The notes: generated by a model from the letters alone, not told the origin. Shown: positions 1 through 6,023, counted from the first letter of the stretch. The stretch is 11,229 nt of DNA from DASVLX01 sp035552275 (GCA_035552275.1 DASZLR010000023.1:1-11229); one strand, 5' to 3'. Numbers and translations: made by a program.

Positions 1-27
1 AAGAATGACAGCAGAGTAGAACCCGAA

Positions 28-66
28 TCACGTCGCTGGGCAACGGGGATGTGCCCAGCGGCGTGA
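28..66 (-). terminator. Probable intrinsic terminator after nusB (bidirectional-looking hairpin)
   Basis: A long inverted repeat lies 14 bp beyond the nusB stop codon. The core arms CGCTGGGCA (34-42) and TGCCCAGCG (52-60) are perfect complements around a 9-nt loop. The stem extends outward through 28-33 and 61-66, giving 15 pairs with one imperfect position (33/61: G-U on the plus-strand RNA, A-C on the minus-strand RNA). On the minus strand it is followed by TTCGGGTTCT rather than a clean U tract, which is common for actinobacterial terminators. The position directly after the last gene of the minus-strand unit supports termination. The next gene to the left is outside the window, so a bidirectional role is possible but unproven. 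Confidence 0.65.
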
Positions 67-80
67 CCGGAACTCCTGAA

Positions 81-500
81 TCAGAGTGCGGCGCGCAGTT
101 CGTCGGCGATGCCGGCGATCCGCCCCAACACGCCGTTGACGAACCGCGGTGAGTCGTCCGTGGACAGCGACTTCACGATGTCCACCGCCTCGTCGATGGC
201 CACCGGATCGGGCACGTCCGGCTCCCAGAGCAGTTCGTAGACGCCCAACCGGAGCGCGGCCAGGTCGACCGCGGGCATCCGGTTCAACGTCCAGCCCTCG
301 GCGTGCTCAGCGAGCAGGTCGTCAATCTGGTCGCGGTGACCGGTGACGCCCTCGATCAGCGCGACGGTGTAGTCGTTGACCGGCGGCACGTCCGGCGAAC
401 CGACCCGGCCGGCGAGCAGGGTCACCGGATCGACGTCCCGGATCGCGGCCTCGTACAGAATGTCGATCGCGCGCTTGCGGGCCTTGCGGCGGGCGCTCAT
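81..500 (-). CDS. nusB: Transcription antitermination factor NusB
   Basis: The product is 139 residues, typical of NusB. NusB binds boxA RNA together with NusE (ribosomal protein S10) and supports antitermination of rRNA operons in the cytoplasm. The sequence shows the family's basic N-terminus (ARRKARKRAIDILYEA, residues 3-18), the helical middle ending in VDLAALRLGVYELL (78-91), and the C-terminal signature DDSPRFVNGVLGRI (115-128). The ATG at 498-500 was chosen because it matches the usual NusB start and forms an ATGA overlap with the stop of the small gene upstream. The frame stays open further upstream to 656, but that extension has no NusB-like sequence and overlaps the small gene. There is no clear Shine-Dalgarno sequence, which is consistent with coupling. 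It is the last gene of the pepQ-efp-nusB unit, with a hairpin after it. Identity is very secure. Confidence 0.96.
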   Translation of the reverse strand: MSARRKARKRAIDILYEAAIRDVDPVTLLAGRVGSPDVPPVNDYTVALIEGVTGHRDQIDDLLAEHAEGWTLNRMPAVDLAALRLGVYELLWEPDVPDPVAIDEAVDIVKSLSTDDSPRFVNGVLGRIAGIADELRAAL

Positions 501-673
501 CGAGCCGGCTGCGGCTCGATGGGATCGATCGTCGGCGGCTCGGGATCGGCGGCGGGGGCCGGCGGGCGGGATACATGCTCGATCGCCCGGAAGCCGACCG
601 CGGGCTGCTTCGTGCGCCGCCGGCGGGCGTCGTGCCGGTTGTTGTTCAGCGTCCACTGGCCATAACGGCCCAT
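497..673 (-). CDS. Small unrecognised protein (58 aa) between efp and nusB
   Basis: This 58-codon frame fills the gap between efp and nusB. It starts with ATG 10 nt after the efp stop and ends with a TGA that overlaps the nusB ATG (ATGA). Codons are strongly G/C-ending, unlike the competing frames here, and this supports real coding. The product begins MGRYGQWTLNNNRHDARRRR, so the N-terminal half is basic and Asn/Arg-rich. The C-terminal half (from about residue 36) is rich in Pro and acidic residues (PEPPTIDPIEP). It has no membrane segment, signal peptide or cysteine. No Shine-Dalgarno sequence is visible, so re-initiation after efp is likely. An in-frame ATG at 713-715 would overlap the efp end and is less likely. 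I do not recognise a family. The basic patch could bind nucleic acid, but that is speculation. The alternative is non-coding spacer. Confidence 0.6.
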   Translation of the reverse strand: MGRYGQWTLNNNRHDARRRRTKQPAVGFRAIEHVSRPPAPAADPEPPTIDPIEPQPAR

Positions 674-683
674 GCAGAGGGTC

Positions 684-1247
684 TCAGTTGTTGACACGGC
701 CGAGATACCGCCCATCGCGCGTGTCGACCTTCACCTTGTCGCCGGTGTTGAGGAACAGCGGCACCTGGATCTCGGCGCCGGTGTCCAATGTGGCCGGCTT
801 GGTGCCGCCGGTGGACCGGTCGCCCTGCAAACCCGGGTCGGTGTGCGAGATGACCAGCTCGACCGACGTCGGCAGCTCCACGTACAGCGGCGCGCCTTCA
901 TGGGTGGCGACCATCGCCGGCGAGTTCTCCAGCATGTACTTGGCCGCGTCGCCGACGGTGCCCAGCGGCACCGGGATCTGGTCGAACGTCTCGGTGTCCA
1001 TGAACACGAAGTCGTCGCCGTCCGGGTAGAGGTAGGTCATCTCCCGCTTGTCCACGGTCGCGGTGTCCACCTTGACGCCAGCGTTGAACGTCTTGTCGAC
1101 CACCTTGCCGGACAGGACGTTCTTCAGCGTGGTGCGCACGAAGGCGCCCCCCTTGCCGGGCTTGACGTGCTGGAAGGACACCACGGTCCACAATTGCCCG
1201 TCCAGGTTCAGGACCAGGCCATTCTTCAGATCGTTGGTGGTGGCCAC
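684..1247 (-). CDS. efp: Elongation factor P
   Basis: The 187-residue product has the full three-domain EF-P layout and the normal length. EF-P enters the ribosomal E site and relieves stalling at polyproline stretches. Family landmarks are NDLKNGLVL (5-13), the domain I loop VKPGKGGAF (28-36) carrying the functional Lys32, LKNVLSGKVVDKTFNAGVKV (41-60), HTDPGLQGDRSTGGTKPA and the C-terminal EIQVPLFLNTGDKVKVDTRDGRYLGRV. The start is GTG (1245-1247), preceded by AGGAGA 10 nt away. One unusual feature is that the residue after Lys-Gly is Gly, where well-known actinobacterial EF-Ps have Pro (PGKGP). The gene lies 40 bp after pepQ on the same strand and 10 nt before the small gene leading to nusB, which suggests one transcription unit. 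Confidence 0.97.
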   Translation of the reverse strand: MATTNDLKNGLVLNLDGQLWTVVSFQHVKPGKGGAFVRTTLKNVLSGKVVDKTFNAGVKVDTATVDKREMTYLYPDGDDFVFMDTETFDQIPVPLGTVGDAAKYMLENSPAMVATHEGAPLYVELPTSVELVISHTDPGLQGDRSTGGTKPATLDTGAEIQVPLFLNTGDKVKVDTRDGRYLGRVNN

Positions 1248-1257
1248 GGTTGTGGTC

Positions 1258-1263
1258 TCTCCT
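1258..1263 (-). promoter_or_regulatory. Ribosome binding site of efp
   Basis: AGGAGA on the minus strand sits 10 nt before the GTG at 1245-1247. It is one of the few clear Shine-Dalgarno sequences in this unit and supports the GTG start over later codons. Confidence 0.7.
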
Positions 1264-1287
1264 GTGTGCGCGAGTCGGTCGCCGCCG

Positions 1288-2385
1288 TTACACGACGACC
1301 AGGTCCTTGGTGGTCAGGGTGAGCAACTCAGGAGCGCCGTCGCGCACCACGAGCGTGTCCTCGATCCGGACTCCGCCGCGCCCCGCGAGATACACCCCGG
1401 GCTCGACGGTCACCGCCATGCCGGCCGCAAGTGTACCGCTACCCGCCCTTGCCAGGCTCGGCGCCTCATGGATCTCCAGTCCGACGCCGTGACCGAGGTT
1501 GTGCAGGAACTCCGGGCCGTGTCCGGCCCGCTCGATCACCTCCCGGGCGGCGGCGTCGATCTCGGCCACCGGCCGGCCGATCACCAGCGCGGCCCGGCCG
1601 GCGGCCTGGGCCCGTGCGACCACCTCGTAGATCTCCCGCTGCCAGTCGACGGCCGAGCCGAGGGCGAAGGTCCGGGTCATGTCCGAGTGGTAGCCGTCGA
1701 CCAGCGCGCCGAAGTCGAGCTTGATCAGGTCGCCAGGCCGAAGCTCGGCGTCGGTGGGCCGGTGGTGCGGGATCGCCGAGTGCTCGCCGGTCGCCACGAT
1801 GGACTCGAACGACGGTCCGGCAGCGCCGTAGTCGAGCATCCGGCTCTCCAGGTCGCGGGCCACCTCACGCTCGGTGCGGCCGGCGCGCAGGCCGCCGTGC
1901 TCGATCAGGTCGGCGAGCGCGCGATCGGCGGCGGCGCAGGCCATCCGCAGCGCCTCGATCTCGGTGTCGTCCTTGACCATCCGCAGCCGCTCGACCAGGC
2001 CGGCGGCCCGAACCAGGTCGACGCCCGCAGCGGCGGCGGTCAGCGTGTCGAGTTGGTCGACGGTGACGTGCTGGCTCTCGAAGCCGACCCGCCGGTACCG
2101 GGCAGCCTGTTTGCCGGCGCGGGTGGCCAGCACCGTGTCGCAGGGCCGGTCGATGATCCGTTCCAGGTCCGGCACCTGGTGCGCGGACTGGGTGAGGTAC
2201 CGGCCGTCGGTGCAGAACAGGGTGTGCCGGTCATCCTCGGCATCCACCAGCAGGGCCGCGTTGGAGCCCGTGAATCCGCTGAGGTAGCGGATGTTGCGCA
2301 GGTCGACCACCAGCAGTCCGGCCAGGTCCTCGGCGCGCAGCAGGTCACGCAGGGCGGCGCGGCGATGGTGATGCGACTCCGGCAT
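1288..2385 (-). CDS. pepQ: Xaa-Pro dipeptidase / aminopeptidase P family (M24B)
   Basis: This 365-residue cytosolic metallopeptidase is predicted to cleave the bond before proline in short peptides. An N-terminal creatinase-type domain (about 1-130, with LRNIRYLSGFTGSNAALLV at 29-47) precedes the pita-bread catalytic domain. The five expected metal ligands are present: Asp224 (KLDFG), Asp235 (GYHSDMTRTF), His299 (LGHGVGLEIHE), Glu328 (VEPGVY) and Glu342 (RIEDT). The family is therefore likely active with a dinuclear Mn/Co site. The start is ATG at 2383-2385 with no Shine-Dalgarno sequence. TAGAGT lies 7 nt upstream, suggesting leaderless initiation. It is upstream of efp (40-bp gap), a conserved actinobacterial arrangement and a plausible functional link, since both deal with proline. 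Whether it is a strict dipeptidase (PepQ) or an aminopeptidase (PepP-like) cannot be decided by sequence. Confidence 0.93.
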   Translation of the reverse strand: MPESHHHRRAALRDLLRAEDLAGLLVVDLRNIRYLSGFTGSNAALLVDAEDDRHTLFCTDGRYLTQSAHQVPDLERIIDRPCDTVLATRAGKQAARYRRVGFESQHVTVDQLDTLTAAAAGVDLVRAAGLVERLRMVKDDTEIEALRMACAAADRALADLIEHGGLRAGRTEREVARDLESRMLDYGAAGPSFESIVATGEHSAIPHHRPTDAELRPGDLIKLDFGALVDGYHSDMTRTFALGSAVDWQREIYEVVARAQAAGRAALVIGRPVAEIDAAAREVIERAGHGPEFLHNLGHGVGLEIHEAPSLARAGSGTLAAGMAVTVEPGVYLAGRGGVRIEDTLVVRDGAPELLTLTTKDLVVV

Positions 2386-2392
2386 ACCCGCG

Positions 2393-2398
2393 ACTCTA
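2393..2398 (-). promoter_or_regulatory. -10 element of leaderless pepQ promoter
   Basis: TAGAGT on the minus strand fits the actinobacterial TANNNT -10 pattern and ends 7 nt before the pepQ ATG. Transcription would therefore begin at or within 1 nt of the start codon. No -35 consensus is visible, and there is no Shine-Dalgarno sequence that would suggest a longer leader. Confidence 0.5.
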
Positions 2399-2431
2399 AA
2401 GGCTGGACTCTCCGGGCCGCTCCGGCTCGCC

Positions 2432-2437
2432 TACGCT
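2432..2437 (+). promoter_or_regulatory. -10 element of leaderless promoter for the B-4DMT-like gene
   Basis: TACGCT (TANNNT) ends 6 nt before the ATG at 2444-2446, placing the likely transcription start on the A of ATG. The 58-bp divergent spacer has no Shine-Dalgarno sequence and no TTGACA-like -35 for either gene. Confidence 0.5.
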
Positions 2438-2443
2438 GGGCTG

Positions 2444-2935
2444 ATGCGGCGATGGCTGGTGCGCGGCGGCGGGATGGCGGTGCTGCACGCCCTCACCCAG
2501 ACCCTGTTGGCCGCGGCGGAGATCGATCACCCCGGCGCCATGTCCCTGATCCGCCCACTGGCCCTGGCCGGCCTGGTCGGCGCGGCCTGCCTGTGGAGCG
2601 CGATCGACGGCTGGCGGCGGGTGCCCGGCCGGGGCATGGCCTGGTTCTGGGCGGCGTTGTTCGGCGGGCTGCTGGCCGGTCTGCTCGGCGTGCTCGGCCA
2701 GGCCCTGTTCGTGGACCAGAGCGGCCTGTCCGCGTTGGCTCCGGCGCTGACCGGCGGCGCGGCGTTCACCGCACTGCTGATCATGGTGCCGGCCGGGCTC
2801 GGACTCGCCGTGGGTGGCCGGCTGACCGCGCCGCGGGCACGTCCTGCGCCGCCTGCCCAGTCCACACAGTCCACACAGTCCACGCAGTCCGCACCTCGTC
2901 CGTTCCCCCGGCCATCCCCCAGACCGAGAAGCTGA
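2444..2935 (+). CDS. Small four-helix membrane protein (B-4DMT family transporter-like)
   Basis: The 163-residue product has about four hydrophobic segments (roughly 8-25, 36-53, 66-88 and 99-125), followed by a 38-residue polar tail rich in Pro, Ser, Thr and Arg. The layout and the position divergent from pepQ resemble small actinobacterial proteins annotated as B-4DMT family transporters. That name comes from fold/family assignment, and no substrate is known. The motif LWSAIDGWR (50-58), at the end of helix 2, fits my memory of that group. The tail (139-150) is QSTQSTQSTQSA, encoded by a 9-bp tandem repeat. The start ATG has a close -10 box and looks leaderless. The family call is by recall and topology; it is a membrane protein with high certainty. 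Confidence 0.8.
   Translation: MRRWLVRGGGMAVLHALTQTLLAAAEIDHPGAMSLIRPLALAGLVGAACLWSAIDGWRRVPGRGMAWFWAALFGGLLAGLLGVLGQALFVDQSGLSALAPALTGGAAFTALLIMVPAGLGLAVGGRLTAPRARPAPPAQSTQSTQSTQSAPRPFPRPSPRPRS
2858..2893 (+). repeat. Tandem 9-bp repeat, four copies
   Basis: CAGTCCACA occurs twice, then CAGTCCACG and CAGTCCGCA, end to end and in frame with the membrane protein gene. It encodes QST-QST-QST-QSA in the cytoplasmic or external tail. Whole-codon unit length means copy-number change would not disrupt the frame. Confidence 0.9.
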
Positions 2936-2953
2936 CCGACCCACCCCCAAGGG

Positions 2954-2983
2954 TTGACACCGATAGCTTATCGTCGTTATGTT
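2954..2983 (+). promoter_or_regulatory. Promoter of the MMPL-tetR operon
   Basis: A perfect -35 TTGACA (2954-2959) is separated by 18 nt from TATGTT (2978-2983), a good -10. The predicted transcription start is near 2990, giving a leader of about 33 nt that contains GAGG before the MMPL ATG. It lies 18 bp after the stop of the membrane protein gene and is the strongest sigma70-type promoter in the window. Its -35/-10 spacer is occupied by one arm of the inverted repeat. Confidence 0.75.
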
Positions 2984-3004
2984 AGCGACGATAAGCTATC
3001 GGTG
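2958..3004. promoter_or_regulatory. 47-bp inverted-repeat operator, probable TetR binding site
   Basis: The arms CACCGATAGCTTATCGTCG (2958-2976) and CGACGATAAGCTATCGGTG (2986-3004) are perfect 19-bp complements around TTATGTTAG. Each arm also contains its own pseudo-palindrome, CGATA-GCT-TATCG (2961-2973) and CGATA-AGC-TATCG (2989-3001), whose centres are 28 bp apart. Two repressor dimers could therefore sit on either side of the -10 box. The left arm fills the promoter spacer and overlaps the last two bases of the -35; the right arm covers the predicted start of transcription. Most of the left arm would not be transcribed, so an RNA hairpin role is unlikely. The obvious ligand is the TetR-family protein encoded downstream, giving autoregulation. 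The assignment to that protein is inference. Confidence 0.8.
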
Positions 3005-3008
3005 CTAC

Positions 3009-3012
3009 GAGG
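3009..3012 (+). promoter_or_regulatory. Ribosome binding site of the MMPL gene
   Basis: GAGG lies 10 nt before the ATG at 3023-3025. It favours this start over the in-frame upstream TTG at 2954, which is part of the -35 box and upstream of the predicted transcript. Confidence 0.6.
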
Positions 3013-3022
3013 CGGGGGCGTC

Positions 3023-5311
3023 ATGCGGTCGTTGTTGGCCCGAATCGCGGACCTGGCCATTCGCGCTCCACGCCGGCTGCTCGGCGTCGCCGCCCTGCTG
3101 CTGACCGCGGCGGCCGTGTTCGGCGCCCCGGTGGCCGCGCACCTCTCGGCCGGCGGCTTCGCCAGCCCCACCGCGCCATCGACCGTCGCCAACAACCTGC
3201 TGGCCAGCCGATTCCAGGCCGGCGTGCCGAACCTGATCTTCGACGTCACCGCGCCGGGCGGCGCGGCCGGCACGGCGGCCCGGACCGAGGGAACCCGGCT
3301 GGCCGCCGCGCTGGGCCAGGACTCCGATGTCGAACAGGTCAGCTCGTACTGGACGGCGCCGGCCACCACCGCGCCCGGCCTGCGCAGCAACGACGGCCAG
3401 ACCGGGCTGGTCGTCGCCACGGTGACCGGCGACGACGACCAGGCGCCCCAACGGGCCGCGACCGTGGTGTCCCAGGTGCTCGCCGATCCGACTCCGGGCG
3501 TGACCGTGCGGGCGGGCGGCCAGGCGATGACCTATCACCAGGTCACCGACCAGACGACCACCGACCTCGCCAGGGCCGAAGCGGTGGCCGTGCCACTGAC
3601 CGCGCTGGTGCTGATCTGGGTGTTCGGCAGCGTGGTCGCGGCGCTGGTGCCGCTGGCCGTCGGCCTGGTCTCCATCATCGGCGCGCTCGCCGTGCTGCGC
3701 GGCCTCACCCTGGTCACCCAGGTGTCGATCTACGCGATGAACATGACCACGGCGCTGGGCCTGGCGCTGGCGATCGACTACAGCCTGTTCATCGTCAGCC
3801 GGTACCGCGAGGAGGTCCGGGCCGGGCGGTCCCGGCCCGACGCGGTGCGGCAGGCGATGCGCACCGCCGGACGCACGGTGCTGTTCACCGCGCTGACCGT
3901 CGGGCTGTCGCTGTCCGCGCTGCTGGTCTTCCCGGTCTATTTCCTGCGCTCCTTCGCCTACGCCGGCCTGGGCGTCGTCGCGTTCGCGGCGGTGGCCGCG
4001 CTGGTGGTGCTGCCGGCGCTGCTCACCGTGCTCGGCCCCCGCATCGACGCGCTCGACATCCGGGTGCCGATCCGCCGCTGGCTGCGCCGGTCGCCGCCGG
4101 CCGCTGCCGGCGAGGGCGGCTTCTGGCTGCGGACGGCCACCGTGGTGATGCGCCGCGCGGTGCCGATCGGCCTCGCGGTGACCGCGCTGCTGCTGGTGCT
4201 GGGATCGCCGTTCCTGGGCATCCGGTTCGGCTATCCGGACGACCGGGTGCTGCCGGCGTCGACGGCCGTGCACCAGGTCGGCGACGAGCTGCGCGACGGG
4301 TTCCCGACCAACCCCGAGGCGACCATCACCATCGTGCTGCCGGACACGTCGGCTGGACCAGCCGGACCTGCTGGACCGGCCGGGATCGGCGGCTACGCGG
4401 CGGCGCTGTCCAGGATCAACGGCGTCACAGGCGTGACCTCGGCGGCCGGGATGTACGTCGCCGGCCGGCCGGCCGCGCCGCCCTCCGGTCCGCCGATGAT
4501 CGCCGGCGCCAGCAGCTACCTGCAGGTGCGCACCAGCCCGGACCCGTTCTCCACCCGGGGCGGGCAGGTGCTGGCCGCGGTGACCGACACGCCGGCGCCG
4601 ACGCAGGTGTTGATCACCGGGCTGGCCGCGCAGAACGCGGACAGCGTGCAGGCGCTGGACGCCCGGCTGCCGCTGGCGCTGGGCATCATCGCGGTGGCGA
4701 CGTTCTGCCTGCTGTTCCTGTTCACCGGCAGCATTGTGCTGCCGCTCAAGGCACTCGTGCTCAACACACTGTCGTTGTCGGCGACCTTCGGCGCGATGGT
4801 GTGGATCTTCCAGGAAGGTCACCTGATCGGCGGGTACGGCTCGACGGTCACCGGCTATCTGGTCGCGACCATGCCGGTGCTGATGTTCTGCCTGTCCTTC
4901 GGGCTGTCCATGGACTACGAGGTGTTCCTGCTGTCGCGCATCCGCGAGGAATGGCTGGCCTCCGGGCGGACGGCCGCCGACAACACCCGCGCGGTCGCTG
5001 TCGGCCTGGGCCGCACCGGGCGGATCGTGACCGCGGCCGCGCTGCTGATGGCCATCGTGTTCGCCTCGCTGGCCACCGGGCAGGTGTCGTTCATGCAGAT
5101 GTTCGGCACCGGCCTGACGCTGGCGGTGCTGATGGACGCCACGCTGGTGCGCGGCCTGCTGGTGCCGGCGTTCATGCGGCTGGCCGGCCGGGCGAACTGG
5201 TGGGCGCCACGGCCGCTGGCGCGCTGGCATGATCGATTCGGCTGGTCCGAATCCGATGGTCACCGGGTGTCCGGCGGCGTCGGCCGGCCGGTCGTGGGCG
5301 AAACTGGGTGA
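3023..5311 (+). CDS. MMPL/RND-superfamily membrane transporter
   Basis: The 762-residue inner-membrane protein has the duplicated MMPL architecture. One N-terminal helix (about 17-38) is followed by an extracytoplasmic domain (about 40-185) and a five-helix bundle (about 186-340). The second half repeats this: helix (about 380-398), external domain (about 400-545) and helices (about 548-720). Both proton-relay Asp-Tyr pairs are present, Asp252-Tyr253 in GLALAIDYSLFIVSRYREE and Asp631-Tyr632 in FGLSMDYEVFLLSRIREEW. The family ending DATLVRGLLVPA...GRANWWAP (705-729) is also intact. These proteins use the proton gradient to export lipids, lipopeptides or drugs; the substrate here is unknown. 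External domain 2 contains a short Gly-Pro-Ala repeat (445-453). The operon partner is the TetR regulator, whose GTG starts 1 nt after this stop, so the pump is probably induced by a ligand of that regulator. Confidence 0.93.
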   Translation: MRSLLARIADLAIRAPRRLLGVAALLLTAAAVFGAPVAAHLSAGGFASPTAPSTVANNLLASRFQAGVPNLIFDVTAPGGAAGTAARTEGTRLAAALGQDSDVEQVSSYWTAPATTAPGLRSNDGQTGLVVATVTGDDDQAPQRAATVVSQVLADPTPGVTVRAGGQAMTYHQVTDQTTTDLARAEAVAVPLTALVLIWVFGSVVAALVPLAVGLVSIIGALAVLRGLTLVTQVSIYAMNMTTALGLALAIDYSLFIVSRYREEVRAGRSRPDAVRQAMRTAGRTVLFTALTVGLSLSALLVFPVYFLRSFAYAGLGVVAFAAVAALVVLPALLTVLGPRIDALDIRVPIRRWLRRSPPAAAGEGGFWLRTATVVMRRAVPIGLAVTALLLVLGSPFLGIRFGYPDDRVLPASTAVHQVGDELRDGFPTNPEATITIVLPDTSAGPAGPAGPAGIGGYAAALSRINGVTGVTSAAGMYVAGRPAAPPSGPPMIAGASSYLQVRTSPDPFSTRGGQVLAAVTDTPAPTQVLITGLAAQNADSVQALDARLPLALGIIAVATFCLLFLFTGSIVLPLKALVLNTLSLSATFGAMVWIFQEGHLIGGYGSTVTGYLVATMPVLMFCLSFGLSMDYEVFLLSRIREEWLASGRTAADNTRAVAVGLGRTGRIVTAAALLMAIVFASLATGQVSFMQMFGTGLTLAVLMDATLVRGLLVPAFMRLAGRANWWAPRPLARWHDRFGWSESDGHRVSGGVGRPVVGETG

Positions 5312-5312
5312 T

Positions 5313-6023
5313 GTGACGACGACCCCGAGGCGACGAGCACGGCGCGGCACCGGCGAGCAGCTGCGCGGGCAGATCCTGGCGGCGGCGAAGAAGCTGCTGG
5401 CCGAGACGGCGGACGCGGACGCGGTGTCGATCCGGGCGGTGGCCGACATCGTCGGTGTCACGCCGCCGTCGATCTACCTGCACTTCGCCGACAAGGACGC
5501 GCTGATCGAGGCCGTGGTCGCCGACCTCTTCACCGAACTGGACGAGGTGATGACCGCGGCCGGCGTCGATCCACATCCGCTGGAGCGGCTGTGCCAGCAG
5601 GGCATGGCGTACGTCCGGTTCGCGCTGGAATCTCCCGAGCACTACCGGCTGGCCACGATGTCGACGCACACCGCGGCCGGCGATGTGGATCACATGCTGG
5701 CAAGCACGGCGTTCACCCACCTCAGCGAGACCATCACCGACTGCATGGACGCCGGGATCTTCCGGCGGGGCGATCCGCTGCCGGTGGCGCTGCGGCTGTG
5801 GTCGGCCGCGCACGGCATCGCTTCGCTGCTGATCACCAAGCCGTTCCTGCCCTGGGGCGATGTGCTGGATGTCGCCAACCGGGTGCTGGGCGCGGCGGCC
5901 ACCGGCCTGGCGATCTTCGACTATCTCGGCGAGCCCACGCCGACCCGGTTCACCGACTGGCTGACCGGCCTGCCGCCAGGCCCGCGACCGGCCGACACCG
6001 AGCGGCAGCTGCCAGGTCAGTAG
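5313..6023 (+). CDS. TetR/AcrR-family transcriptional regulator
   Basis: The 236-residue product has an N-terminal helix-turn-helix domain (about 15-62, with VSIRAVADIVGVTPPSIYLHF at 38-58). Its larger C-terminal ligand-binding and dimerisation region contains LWSAAHGIASLL (162-173), the WHG-type hallmark of one TetR C-terminal family. The GTG start begins 1 nt after the MMPL stop and directly precedes TTTPRRRARRGTGEQLRGQIL, a basic arm typical before the domain. No good Shine-Dalgarno sequence is visible, so translation is probably coupled to the pump gene. An in-frame ATG at 5229 would add 28 residues lying inside the MMPL frame and is unlikely. It probably represses its own operon through the inverted repeat at 2958-3004. 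The inducing ligand is unknown. The 3' end overlaps the convergent lipoprotein gene by 7 bp. Confidence 0.93.
   Translation: MTTTPRRRARRGTGEQLRGQILAAAKKLLAETADADAVSIRAVADIVGVTPPSIYLHFADKDALIEAVVADLFTELDEVMTAAGVDPHPLERLCQQGMAYVRFALESPEHYRLATMSTHTAAGDVDHMLASTAFTHLSETITDCMDAGIFRRGDPLPVALRLWSAAHGIASLLITKPFLPWGDVLDVANRVLGAAATGLAIFDYLGEPTPTRFTDWLTGLPPGPRPADTERQLPGQ

Noticed and set aside
34..45. The 12-mer CGCTGGGCAACG is repeated at 7691-7702, both beyond minus-strand gene ends
   Set aside because: Several 12-bp matches are expected by chance in an 11-kb GC-rich sequence; no further flanking similarity, so not an attachment site.
1048..2985. Long plus-strand open frame opposite efp and pepQ
   Set aside because: The antisense frame has low-complexity composition and crosses two well-supported genes and a promoter spacer; no recognisable domain.
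3005..5461. Very long open frame (over 800 codons) on the minus strand opposite the MMPL gene
   Set aside because: It is Gln/Arg/His/Gly-rich with no domain, mirrors the codon bias of the MMPL gene, and is a typical antisense artefact of high-GC coding DNA.
6004..6013. GGCAGCTGCC palindrome near the tetR/lipoprotein junction as a terminator
   Set aside because: It is a perfect 10-bp palindrome with no loop and no following U tract, and lies inside the tetR coding sequence.
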